A program made the position numbers and the translations under genes. From Alphaproteobacteria bacterium (GTDB lineage Bacteria; Pseudomonadota; Alphaproteobacteria; Rs-D84), in NCBI GenBank assembly GCA_029051085.1, contig JAIDLK010000058.1:1-18884 (forward strand): 18,884 nucleotides of DNA. The letters are read 5' to 3'. Below are positions 1 to 6,544 of this stretch, in pieces; the first letter of the stretch is position 1; every line of letters begins with the position of its first letter. Below the pieces are notes generated by a model. It was not told where the DNA came from and did not search any database. It saw only the letters and a list, made by a program, of their open reading frames with translations.

Positions 1-2
1 TC

Positions 3-101
3 GGCAAGTATTCGGAATTCTGTGAAAGAAAAACATTCAAGGAATCCAATTGTCTTACCACAGGCCAGCGCCACAGTGATCTTATGAAAAAAGCGGCATA
101 A
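3..101 (+). CDS. nrdD: Anaerobic ribonucleoside-triphosphate reductase, C-terminal end (partial)
   Basis: The frame opening at base 3 has no stop until TAA at 99-101 and encodes 32 residues containing GKYSEFCERKTF. In NrdD proteins the extreme C-terminus, just after the zinc-binding cysteines, typically reads WN-x-GK-x-x-EF-x-x-RKTF, and this fits that pattern. NrdD reduces ribonucleoside triphosphates to deoxy forms by glycyl-radical chemistry without oxygen. The gene starts outside the window. Its stop lies 4 bases before the ATG of the nrdG activase, so the two are almost certainly one transcript. A tail of about 20 residues, including Cys at base 51, follows the RKTF motif; I do not recognise it. 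The call rests on a short motif plus the neighbour. Confidence 0.75.
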   Translation, partial: GKYSEFCERKTFKESNCLTTGQRHSDLMKKAA

Positions 102-105
102 TAAA

Positions 106-807
106 ATGTCCGACATACAGATTGGCGGTTTGGTGCCGTTTACCACAATAGATTATCCCGGGAAATTGGCCGCCGTGCTGTTTCTGAGAGGTTGTCCATT
201 GCGATGCGCCTATTGCTCGAACCGCCACCTGTTAAATGTCGGCGACGGAGAATACGATCCGAAAAAGGTATTCGAATGGCTGGAAAGCCGTGTTGGTAAA
301 CTGGAAGCAGTCGTTTTCTCCGGCGGCGAGGCCCTGATGCAGGGTGATGCCTTAATAGAATATATGCAGCGTGTGCGGGATTTGGGATTTTCTGTCGGCC
401 TGCATACAAACGGTTTTTATCCTGAAACATTGATGCGGGCAACCCCGGTTGTTGATTGGATAGGACTGGATTTCAAAGCAACACGCGCGCGCTATGCCGA
501 ATTGACCGGTAACACAATCGCATATGAGCGAATGATGGATTCACTGGCCGCATGGCAGGATACAGGCAAGGATATGGAAGTGCGAATTACATGCGATCCG
601 CGATTTATATCCAAGGAAGACCTGGCAGAAATTATCAATCTTTTGGCCGCGCGCAATGTTTCAAAAATTGCGATACAAAAATATGTCCCGCATTTTGATG
701 ATGAAAAGGATAAAACAACCGCCGATATGCGCGAACAGTTTTTTAATGACACTGTTTTACGCGCAAAGATAAACGCAATGTTTAAATCTGTTATTTGGAG
801 GGAATAA
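106..807 (+). CDS. nrdG: Anaerobic ribonucleotide reductase activating protein, radical SAM
   Basis: A 233-aa radical SAM enzyme that would use a [4Fe-4S] cluster and S-adenosylmethionine to install the glycyl radical on NrdD. The cluster motif is RGCPLRCAYC, with Cys30, Cys34 and Cys37 in CxxxCxxC spacing. A GGE motif that binds the SAM amino group lies at about residues 73-75 (FSGGEAL). The N-terminal stretch PFTTIDYPGK and the length match the NrdG2 subfamily rather than the shorter enterobacterial NrdG. The ATG lies 4 bases after the nrdD stop and has no clear Shine-Dalgarno, which suggests translational coupling to nrdD. A strong terminator directly follows. Supports an anaerobic or facultatively anaerobic lifestyle. 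Confidence 0.92.
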   Translation: MSDIQIGGLVPFTTIDYPGKLAAVLFLRGCPLRCAYCSNRHLLNVGDGEYDPKKVFEWLESRVGKLEAVVFSGGEALMQGDALIEYMQRVRDLGFSVGLHTNGFYPETLMRATPVVDWIGLDFKATRARYAELTGNTIAYERMMDSLAAWQDTGKDMEVRITCDPRFISKEDLAEIINLLAARNVSKIAIQKYVPHFDDEKDKTTADMREQFFNDTVLRAKINAMFKSVIWRE

Positions 808-832
808 AAAATGCGGGGCACCCGCATTTTTT
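806..832 (+). terminator. Intrinsic terminator after nrdG
   Basis: Stem ATGCGGG (811-817), loop GCA, CCCGCAT (821-827), with A-run upstream and T-run downstream, so it can act in both directions. It separates nrdG from the convergent HTH gene ending at 846. Confidence 0.9.
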
Positions 833-845
833 ATGACCACACATT

Positions 846-1091
846 TTATTTTTCCGCATCCTTTGGCATTGGACAAAAGCGCGCAAAATCAATCATGAAA
901 GCATTGTTTGATTCAAGAACTTTTGCCAGGCTTTGCATTGACGGCCACCGCGGCTTGCCGTCACGCGTCCAGCGCTTGCTGCGATTAAGCGTAGTAGAGT
1001 CAAGACCACTGCGCCGCGCCATACAAGAGCAAGTCATATTGCGACTGCGGGCAAAGTCATCTATTGCATTCCACACATCCGCATGCGTCAT
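846..1091 (-). CDS. Short HTH DNA-binding protein resembling the N-terminal domain of S24-type repressors
   Basis: An 81-aa basic protein beginning MTHADVWNAIDDFA. The segment at about residues 17-60 (ARRSGLDSTTLNRSKR, then GKPRWPSMQSLAKVL) closely follows the helix-turn-helix half of alphaproteobacterial repressors that normally carry a C-terminal S24/LexA-like peptidase domain. That domain is missing here: only about 20 residues follow the HTH, so self-cleavage regulation is not possible. The start is at 1091 because AAAGGAG lies 6 bases upstream; an in-frame ATG 30 bases earlier at 1121 has no such site. The upstream region holds a perfect inverted repeat across a plausible promoter, consistent with autoregulation. 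It could be a truncated relic or a genuine minimal repressor. The good ribosome site and intact frame favour a functional gene. Confidence 0.82.
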   Translation of the reverse strand: MTHADVWNAIDDFARSRNMTCSCMARRSGLDSTTLNRSKRWTRDGKPRWPSMQSLAKVLESNNAFMIDFARFCPMPKDAEK

Positions 1092-1148
1092 TTTCTCTCT
1101 CCTTTCTCTCACGTTATCCATTTACTTGTTTTAAAGGACACGGTTCTT

Positions 1149-1189
1149 ATTCTGGTTGAATTTTACAACAAATTCAACCAGAATTTCAA
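1149..1189 (-). promoter_or_regulatory. Perfect 15-bp inverted repeat overlapping the HTH gene promoter
   Basis: ATTCTGGTTGAATTT (1149-1163) and its exact reverse complement (1170-1184) flank a 6-base spacer. On the minus strand a -35 TTGAAA (1184-1189) and a -10 TAAAAT (1160-1165) with 18-bp spacing fall within or on the edge of the repeat, so a bound dimer would cover the promoter. A further half-site-like TTCAACGGAAT lies at 1186-1196. There is no T-run after the repeat, so it is unlikely to be a terminator. Probable operator of the adjacent HTH protein, possibly also acting on the divergent gene at 1281. Confidence 0.65.
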
Positions 1190-1224
1190 CGGAATTTTTC
1201 CTATGAAAGCAGGTCTAGTAAATT

Positions 1225-1252
1225 TTGATATGTATGATAAATATGGTATAAT
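1225..1252 (+). promoter_or_regulatory. Sigma70-type promoter for the 1281 gene
   Basis: -35 TTGATA (1225-1230), 16-bp spacer, -10 TATAAT (1247-1252), preceded by TGG (extended -10). It lies 28 bp upstream of the ATG, with ribosome site AAAAGGA at 1267-1273. Confidence 0.8.
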
Positions 1253-1280
1253 ATATACGAAATAACAAAAGGATAATGCT

Positions 1281-1994
1281 ATGACAATAAAAGAAAGTGA
1301 CATAAAACAGCTGGCGGAATTAACGTCACAAATAGAGTCGGTGCAATCACCGACCCCAATTGAGGGTGCGGACCAGAAAAAATTAGCCGGTCGCTATTTT
1401 ATGCAATACTTTATACCTAAAAGCATGGAAGATATCGAAAAAATCACCTCGATACTAAAAAAATATAATTTGCCAATGGATACACACAAATCATCTTTGT
1501 TTCCACACCCGATTATTCGAGTGCCGGAATCACAAAGCACTGAAATCACGGAGGCAATATACAAATATGAATGCGCCAGATTAGCGGAATTGCAGGTATC
1601 TTTACAAGAGTCAGATTTAAGCCCGCTGGCCGATGAAACAATTAAGAAATTGTGGGTCGATATGATTCTGAAGCCACCATATGCGATGTATTATCCAAAG
1701 GGAAAAAAAGAGGCGGCGGAGGCAATGGCGCTGTTTGAGCGTTTTGATAAAGGCTCTTACTATGCATCACTGACCCAGACAAAAGATAACCGCCCGGTTA
1801 TTGTAATGTCGCTGAATAAAAACGAAAGAAATCCGATGCCGCATCTGTTTAAAAATATAGTTGAGGCCAAGCAACATGCCGCGCAACTAAAAAAGCAAAA
1901 GCTGGCCAAAGGGAAAGTACAGGTTGAACAAAAAGGATTCCGCGCCATGTGGCAGAAAATGCAGAACTGGTTTGGAAAAGATAAACAGAAATAA
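1281..1994 (+). CDS. Protein of unknown function, 237 aa
   Basis: I do not recognise a family. The protein is soluble in appearance, with no signal peptide or membrane segment, and is rich in Lys, Glu and Gln. Residues 1-35 look helical. A middle part contains PPYAMYYPKGKKEAAEAM followed by an apparent beta-rich stretch (GSYYASLTQTKDNRPVIVMS). The last 45 residues are strongly basic, with two Trp near the end (MWQKMQNWFGKD), which could be a nucleic-acid- or membrane-binding tail. The start is well supported by a consensus promoter and AAAAGGA 7 bases upstream. It is a single-gene transcript closed by a terminator and divergent from the HTH protein, so it may be that regulator's target. Confidence 0.85.
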   Translation: MTIKESDIKQLAELTSQIESVQSPTPIEGADQKKLAGRYFMQYFIPKSMEDIEKITSILKKYNLPMDTHKSSLFPHPIIRVPESQSTEITEAIYKYECARLAELQVSLQESDLSPLADETIKKLWVDMILKPPYAMYYPKGKKEAAEAMALFERFDKGSYYASLTQTKDNRPVIVMSLNKNERNPMPHLFKNIVEAKQHAAQLKKQKLAKGKVQVEQKGFRAMWQKMQNWFGKDKQK

Positions 1995-2023
1995 ACAATC
2001 CCCCGAACGGGGGATTGTTTATC
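1993..2023 (+). terminator. Terminator after the 237-aa gene
   Basis: 12-bp stem AAACAATCCCCC (1993-2004), loop GAAC, GGGGGATTGTTT (2009-2020). A/T flanks on both sides allow bidirectional use by the convergent glyS. Confidence 0.85.
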
Positions 2024-2027
2024 CATG

Positions 2028-2055
2028 AAATCCGTCGCATGCGGCGGATTTTTTA
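2028..2055. terminator. Second hairpin between the convergent 237-aa gene and glyS
   Basis: AAATCCG-T-CGC (2028-2038), loop AT, GCG-G-CGGATTT (2041-2051), then a T-run to 2054 on the plus strand. It lies immediately downstream of the glyS stop. Together with the preceding hairpin it forms a tandem barrier between converging transcripts. Confidence 0.65.
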
Positions 2056-3417
2056 TCAGCCGTTTATTATTTCCAGAACAGCAGCCGGGACATCTGCGAT
2101 ATTGACGCGGCGCTGTTCCATCGTGTCGCGCAGGCGCAAGGTCACCGTTCCGTCTTCAATTGTCTGGTGGTCAACAGTAATACAGACCGGCGTGCCGATT
2201 TCATCATGGCGACGATAATTTTTGCCGATATTACCGGAATTTTCCAATTCTATGCGGCCAATCGCCAAGCGGCGCAAATCGTTTTCAATATTCGTTGCAA
2301 TATCCAATAATTCCGGAACATTACGTGCCAAGGGGATTACTGCGGCCTTTACCGGCGCCAATTTAGGACGCAGTTTCAGGACCAAGCGTGACTTTCCATC
2401 ACCCAAATCCTCTTCGGTATAGGCATTGTGCATCACAGCCAGCATCGCACGATTAACCCCCATCGCTGTTTCAATAACATACGGGATAAAATTTTCACCA
2501 GTCTGAGGATCACTGTACGACAGTTTTACCGTACTGTCCTTGTTTTCTATAACATTGGCGTGTATTTCAAATTCGTTTTGTGCCTTGGTGTGACTGCCAA
2601 GGTCAAAATCCTGGCGGTTATGGACACCTTCTACCTCATCAAAACCATCGGGAAATTCGTATTCAATATCGCATGCAGCCTTGGCATAATGGGCCAGTTT
2701 ATCATGCGGGGCAAAGCGCAATTTATCGGCCGGAATTCCCAGAACATCCGTCCACCACGCCATTCTGGCCGCACGCCACATTTCAAAATACTTTTCATCG
2801 GTATCGGGACGCACAAAATACTGCATTTCCGCCTGTTCAAATTCACGCATGCGAAATACGAATCCACGCGGTGAAATTTCGTTACGGAAAGCCTTGCCAA
2901 TCTGGGCGATGCCAAACGGCAGCTTATGCGGGCGCGCATCCAAGACATTCTTGAAGTTTACATATGTCGTAGTCGCCGTTTCCGGACGCAGGTATGCGTT
3001 TATCGCACCGTCGGCCATCGCACCAATGGACAGGCCCATCATTAACTGATACGCACGCGGTTCCGTTATATCTGCCGAACCACAATTGTCGCATTTGGTC
3101 GGGTCTGCCATCTTGTCCTGGCGCATGCGGGCACCACACTTTTTGCACTCAACCAGCGGGTCAGAAAATCCAGCCTCGTGTCCGGAATATTTCCACATCA
3201 GCCGATTGCTGATTTGCGCCGCATCAAGCCCCTCGACATCATTGCGCGAATATACCATTGCATTCCACCATGCATCACGAATATTGCGCATCAATTCAAC
3301 ACCATACGGACCATAATCATATGCGCCGCCCAGGCCACCGTATATTTCCGAACCTGTAAAGATAAAACCGCGCCGCTTGCATAATGCGACGATATCACTG
3401 ATTGTTTTTGCTGGCAT
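2056..3417 (-). CDS. glyS: Glycyl-tRNA synthetase, single-chain class II type
   Basis: A 453-aa enzyme that charges tRNA-Gly. Motif 1 region includes YDYGPYGVELMRNIRDAWW (about 33-51). A zinc-ribbon-like insert has Cys91, Cys94, Cys109 and Cys112. LRPETATTTYVNF follows at 143-155, then motif 2 FRNEISPRGFVFRMREFEQ (177-195) and a motif 3-like GVNRAML (320-326). The C-terminal anticodon-binding domain (from about 353) contains GKNYRRHDEIGTPVCITVD. This is the homodimeric archaeal/eukaryotic and Gram-positive type, not the alpha2beta2 GlyQ/GlyS enzyme usual in Proteobacteria. Length is normal for the short bacterial version. The start is supported by AGGGG 6-7 bases upstream. It stands alone between its own promoter and a terminator pair. 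Confidence 0.97.
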   Translation of the reverse strand: MPAKTISDIVALCKRRGFIFTGSEIYGGLGGAYDYGPYGVELMRNIRDAWWNAMVYSRNDVEGLDAAQISNRLMWKYSGHEAGFSDPLVECKKCGARMRQDKMADPTKCDNCGSADITEPRAYQLMMGLSIGAMADGAINAYLRPETATTTYVNFKNVLDARPHKLPFGIAQIGKAFRNEISPRGFVFRMREFEQAEMQYFVRPDTDEKYFEMWRAARMAWWTDVLGIPADKLRFAPHDKLAHYAKAACDIEYEFPDGFDEVEGVHNRQDFDLGSHTKAQNEFEIHANVIENKDSTVKLSYSDPQTGENFIPYVIETAMGVNRAMLAVMHNAYTEEDLGDGKSRLVLKLRPKLAPVKAAVIPLARNVPELLDIATNIENDLRRLAIGRIELENSGNIGKNYRRHDEIGTPVCITVDHQTIEDGTVTLRLRDTMEQRRVNIADVPAAVLEIING

Positions 3418-3445
3418 TTATTACCCCTAAATATTACAAAGCACT

Positions 3446-3473
3446 ATTTTATACCCTTTATTACGTTTTGCAA
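3446..3473 (-). promoter_or_regulatory. Probable glyS promoter
   Basis: On the minus strand, -35 TTGCAA (3468-3473), 16-bp spacer, -10 TAAAAT (3446-3451), about 30 bp upstream of the glyS ATG. Confidence 0.55.
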
Positions 3474-3490
3474 TAATAAATACGGACATA

Positions 3491-3518
3491 TTGACAAACG
3501 GCGTATCTGCGATATAAT
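3491..3518 (+). promoter_or_regulatory. Consensus promoter for the 3526 gene, abutting its ATG
   Basis: Consensus -35 TTGACA (3491-3496), 16-bp spacer and consensus -10 TATAAT (3513-3518). The expected transcription start is at about 3525, on the first ATG (3526-3528), which would leave the transcript leaderless or nearly so. Confidence 0.85.
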
Positions 3519-3525
3519 CCGCAAT

Positions 3526-3903
3526 ATGAAAATACAGGATAAAATTTTATCGAATAAAGTACGGAACTTGTTCAACCATACGGAATTTTGCATGAATGTG
3601 CTGATAACAATTCATGGGCCCGACACGGATGAAGGCAAGCGCCTGCTGCGCGCAAAGAAAACATTGCTTGAACTGCGCCGACAAAGCGTACGGGCAAGCG
3701 CGGTATGGCTGGCGGAATTGGTGGCCATACTTGGCATGATTGTATATAATCTGATTGACAAAGAAGGCCATGCTGAGGCGGGTTTGGTCGTATATCCGAC
3801 AATGCTGGCCGGCGCCATATATGGCGGTCTGCTGATGGACAGGATGGAAAAGAAAGGTGAAATCTTTAAACAGCAGCTGAAAGACAAGACCCCATCCCGA
3901 TAA
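3526..3903 (+). CDS. Small membrane protein of unknown function
   Basis: A 125-aa protein with two predicted membrane segments, at about residues 58-77 (SAVWLAELVAILGMIVYNLI) and 86-104 (GLVVYPTMLAGAIYGGLLM). They are separated by a short polar hairpin, and the cytosolic N-terminal half is basic (RLLRAKKTLLELRRQ). I do not recognise the family. The start is uncertain. The ATG at 3526 sits at the predicted transcription start and has no room for a ribosome site. The next in-frame ATG at 3592 (MNVLITIHG) has only a weak CGGA upstream. Starting at 3592 would give 103 aa and keep both membrane segments. Single-gene unit ended by a strong terminator. Confidence 0.8.
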   Translation: MKIQDKILSNKVRNLFNHTEFCMNVLITIHGPDTDEGKRLLRAKKTLLELRRQSVRASAVWLAELVAILGMIVYNLIDKEGHAEAGLVVYPTMLAGAIYGGLLMDRMEKKGEIFKQQLKDKTPSR

Positions 3904-3937
3904 AAAATAAAACCGCCAAATCGGCGGTTTTATTTTT
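3903..3937. terminator. Bidirectional terminator
   Basis: 15-bp stem AAAAATAAAACCGCC (3903-3917), loop AAATC, GGCGGTTTTATTTTT (3923-3937). It serves both the membrane-protein gene on the plus strand and the convergent gene ending at 3952. Confidence 0.92.
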
Positions 3938-3951
3938 GCACTTTGATAAAC

Positions 3952-4494
3952 TTAGCGGGAACGCTTTTGAGTGCGCGAATGGGACCTGCCCGTCGTGGCG
4001 GGGCGACGCGGGGCACGGCGCATGTCTTCTTCGGAGTCTTCGTCCGCATCATCAAATCCCAGGTCTGCGCCAACACCACCGGTTATTGCACCAACAATAC
4101 GGCCGAATGATTTTTTCAGTTCCGGATTCTTGTCCGAGTATTTTTTTACACCCGCCGCCAGTGCTGCAACAATATATTTTTCTATATCCTTGCTGGATAC
4201 GGACTCCTTTAGTGTTTTCTTAATGGAACCGGCAACGTCTTCGACCGCCTCTTGTGCCCGATACAGGAACGAGTGACGACGACGAATGGCATGAATTATA
4301 TGCATTATCCACATTACTATCAGACTAACAATCGCCGGAACTGCAAACAGTGCGATAAAGTATTTGAATACGCTGTCGCCACAGAAAGACGAACCAAACA
4401 TCGCAGAGCATGTATACGGGCAATGCAATAACAGCACCGCCAATATTTCATACAGAACGAAAACTGTGGAATATATTTTTAATTTCAACATCAT
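3952..4494 (-). CDS. Two-TM membrane protein with acidic and then Arg/Ser-rich tail
   Basis: A 180-aa protein of unknown family. Membrane segments lie at about residues 8-24 and 44-70. The short loop between them holds three Cys (25, 29, 38) and would be periplasmic if both termini are cytosolic. The region 78-120 is probably helical and amphipathic, followed by a Gly-rich stretch (GRIVGAITGGVGADLG, 131-146). Then come an acidic run (DDADEDSEEDM) and a very basic tail rich in Arg and Ser (APRRPATTGRSHSRTQKRSR). The ATG is preceded by AAGGAG 8 bases upstream; a second ATG follows directly. A 15-bp palindrome lies 26 bp upstream, next to the promoter region shared with the divergent HD-domain gene. 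Confidence 0.85.
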   Translation of the reverse strand: MMLKLKIYSTVFVLYEILAVLLLHCPYTCSAMFGSSFCGDSVFKYFIALFAVPAIVSLIVMWIMHIIHAIRRRHSFLYRAQEAVEDVAGSIKKTLKESVSSKDIEKYIVAALAAGVKKYSDKNPELKKSFGRIVGAITGGVGADLGFDDADEDSEEDMRRAPRRPATTGRSHSRTQKRSR

Positions 4495-4520
4495 TTTTGT
4501 ATCTCCTTGTTGGGTTGGTT

Positions 4521-4535
4521 ATACAAATTTTGTAT
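4521..4535. promoter_or_regulatory. 15-bp perfect palindrome between divergent genes
   Basis: ATACAAA-T-TTTGTAT, seven bases each side of one central base, in the 131-bp region between the membrane protein gene (4494, minus) and the HD phosphohydrolase (4626, plus). Possible operator. AT-rich, so chance occurrence is not excluded. Confidence 0.4.
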
Positions 4536-4592
4536 TATTTGCCCGGGAAAATCAGCAGGAACAAATACATGGCTCATACGAGATAAGTATGA

Positions 4593-4598
4593 TATAAT
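4593..4598 (+). promoter_or_regulatory. -10 element for the HD-domain gene
   Basis: TATAAT at 4593-4598, 27 bp upstream of the ATG. No good -35 at the usual distance (TGGCTC at 17 bp is poor), so this promoter may need an activator. Confidence 0.55.
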
Positions 4599-4625
4599 GG
4601 CGCGCACAACAACAAAGGAAACCAA

Positions 4626-5627
4626 ATGATTGCATGCGACAGAATTTATGGCGTTGTAAATGTTACAGAGCCTGTATTCTCAGACATAATAGCGGCCCCA
4701 ACCTTTCAACGCCTTCAGGGTATTAACATGGGCCCATGGCGGCCTAACATGCCGTTTTATTCTATTCCCGTGTCGCGCTATCATCACTCAATCGGCGTGT
4801 TTATGCTGTTGCGGATTCATGGGGCATCCGTGCCGGAACAAATCGCCGGACTGATACATGATGTGTCCCATACAGCATTTTCACATCTGTCCGACAGGCT
4901 GTTTGGCGATATGGATGCGGCAAAAACGCAAGAATATCAAGATGATGTTCATGAAAAATTTGTAAAAAATTCCGAGCTGGCCGAAATAATAACCCGCGCC
5001 GGGTTTGACTTGGACATGATTCTGGACGACACGCCGTTTAAATTAAAGGAAAACGAGCTGCCGGATTTATGCGCCGACCGTTTGGACTATTGCCTGCGTG
5101 CAATTCCACATATGCATCAATACGGCAAGCTAATCGAATGCGATGAAGTCGCACTTAGTCACGCAATTGTTGCAACACCCGACGGATTTGTAATGCGCGA
5201 TGCTGATTCCGCACGGATGTTTGCCCATGCATTTAATACAACAGACGAGCAAATATATTCCAGCTTTACCGGTGTGTTTTATGAAGAAATGCTGGCGCGA
5301 ATATGCCGCGATGCCATAAAAGACGGCATACTAACACGTGATGACTTTTTCCATATGAACGACATGCAGGTAATTCGTAAAATGCATATGGCAGGTGTTG
5401 ATTTCTCTGCACTGTACGCCAATCCGAACGAATGGCGCGCAGCAGATGATGATGTAAATGCCGTTGTAATGCCGCAAAAGCTACGCCGGGTTGACCCGCC
5501 ATTTATTGACACGGACGGCATCATACGCCGGCTAAGCGATGTTGATGCGGATTTCGCACGGTACATCAAGGCATGCCCCAAATTTGTGGAATACAAGATA
5601 AAGAAAGCATTGAAATCGGCCATGTGA
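4626..5627 (+). CDS. HD-domain metal-dependent phosphohydrolase
   Basis: A 333-aa protein of the HD superfamily, closest in pattern to the COG1078/SAMHD1-like dNTP phosphohydrolase group. Visible signatures are SRYHHSIGV (first metal His, about 54), GLIHDVSHTAFSH (His78-Asp79, the HD dyad, and His82) and CADRLDYCLR (final Asp151). These are the same four elements, in the same order, as RxEHSLG / LLHDIGHGPFSH / DADRLDYLLRD in known members. Substrate is inferred only: dNTPs or another nucleotide. The start is supported by AAAGGA 8 bases upstream. Single-gene transcript with its own -10 and a terminator. Confidence 0.9.
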   Translation: MIACDRIYGVVNVTEPVFSDIIAAPTFQRLQGINMGPWRPNMPFYSIPVSRYHHSIGVFMLLRIHGASVPEQIAGLIHDVSHTAFSHLSDRLFGDMDAAKTQEYQDDVHEKFVKNSELAEIITRAGFDLDMILDDTPFKLKENELPDLCADRLDYCLRAIPHMHQYGKLIECDEVALSHAIVATPDGFVMRDADSARMFAHAFNTTDEQIYSSFTGVFYEEMLARICRDAIKDGILTRDDFFHMNDMQVIRKMHMAGVDFSALYANPNEWRAADDDVNAVVMPQKLRRVDPPFIDTDGIIRRLSDVDADFARYIKACPKFVEYKIKKALKSAM

Positions 5628-5655
5628 CTATAGTGCCTTTAATAAAGAGCAAAAC

Positions 5656-5689
5656 AATAAAATCCCCGCAGAGCACGGGGATTATTTTG
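5656..5689. terminator. Bidirectional terminator between HD gene and Cys-rich operon
   Basis: ATCCCCG (5662-5668), loop CAGAGCA, CGGGGAT (5676-5682), followed by TATTTT on plus. On minus it is followed by TTTATTG, so it can also close the operon ending at 5724. Confidence 0.85.
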
Positions 5690-5723
5690 TGTGCATCAAT
5701 ATATAATATTTATATAAAGGTTA

Positions 5724-6059
5724 CTATTTATATGGGCAAAAACCACTGTCTATTACGAATTCACCACTGGGGTCGCTGCCGGTTTCGCCCTCCGGAATAA
5801 ATAGCCAACAAGGTCCGGCGTTCGACCACACACATGCCCCAAGCGTAACCGCCGCCGCGCCGGAATAAGACTCATCAATATTATACATATGCTTATATCC
5901 CGCCGGACAACCGTATGTAGTCGCGCTCGCGTTGTACTCCGCCAATAATGCTGGTAATGATTTCATTGCAGCATTCGCAGGACACGGTTCCGCATTTACC
6001 ACAACAGGGCAAAATGCCAAGCACACAAATATTATGTAATATAAAAAAGCCTTTCGCAT
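5724..6059 (-). CDS. Small secreted Cys-containing protein
   Basis: A 111-aa protein of unknown family. N-terminal signal peptide: basic MRK, a hydrophobic core (AFLYYIIFVCLAFCPVVV), and likely cleavage after NAE or NA at about residue 23. The mature part has five Cys (26, 51, 76, 84, 108), rich in Gly, Ser and aromatic residues, with a CPAGY motif. It is therefore probably a disulfide-stabilised periplasmic or exported protein. The ribosome site AAAGGAG is strong, and the start lies 12 bp after the preceding stop. It is the last gene of a three-gene operon behind leader RNA copy 1. Unlike the two genes before it, it lacks the CxCR...Cx3Cx3C pattern. Confidence 0.8.
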   Translation of the reverse strand: MRKAFLYYIIFVCLAFCPVVVNAEPCPANAAMKSLPALLAEYNASATTYGCPAGYKHMYNIDESYSGAAAVTLGACVWSNAGPCWLFIPEGETGSDPSGEFVIDSGFCPYK

Positions 6060-6071
6060 AAAAAATCTCCT

Positions 6072-6530
6072 TTATTGAAATAAATTTCTATTAAATGTCC
6101 CACCAGCCTTTATATTCTTTACGCATGCATCGGCACAATTAAGATAGCATGGGTTGCTGCTGCCAAAGGTGCCGGCAAAGACATATACATTTCCGCCTTT
6201 TGCATCCGTAGCGGCCGTCATTAAGCGGCACCAACAATTATGCATCGAACTAATGTCGTAATGATTTGTATCCAGACTGCCAACACGTGTTGTATCACCG
6301 ACTGAGCGCGATTCAGTTAGTGAGCATACCGCCACACCCCGCAATTCCGGGTTAGAGGCAGAACTGTTAATTCGCCATTCTGTCAAATTCAATGTTTCAG
6401 CCGATTTTGCGGCGGATGCAGATGATTCAGACCATTGTAAGCATTGGTAAGCCGCGTCTGCAGACATGGCGTATTGCTCCCCGACAAAGATAAACGTACA
6501 TATAAACAAAAAACATATAAAATTCCTCAT
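6072..6530 (-). CDS. Small secreted protein with CxCR and Cx3Cx3C motifs
   Basis: A 152-aa protein with a signal peptide (MRNFICFLFICTFIFVGEQY, cleavage likely near AMSADA) and a Cys-patterned mature part: Cys30, Cys69, then Cys99-W-Cys101-R, then Cys128-x3-Cys132-x3-Cys136. The next gene upstream carries the same terminal pattern (CFCR, then Cx3Cx3C), so the two are probably divergent paralogues. The start is placed at ATG 6530 because GGGGGTGG lies just upstream and the signal peptide then begins correctly. A GTG at 6545 overlapping the previous TAG stop would add five residues (MRGWN) before it. Function unknown. Second gene of the leader-RNA copy 1 operon. Confidence 0.82.
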   Translation of the reverse strand: MRNFICFLFICTFIFVGEQYAMSADAAYQCLQWSESSASAAKSAETLNLTEWRINSSASNPELRGVAVCSLTESRSVGDTTRVGSLDTNHYDISSMHNCWCRLMTAATDAKGGNVYVFAGTFGSSNPCYLNCADACVKNIKAGGTFNRNLFQ

Positions 6531-6544
6531 ATTCCACCCCCGCA

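Noticed and set aside
2428..2954. Open frames on the plus strand across glyS
   Set aside because: They are frame shadows of a highly conserved synthetase and lack ribosome sites or family resemblance.
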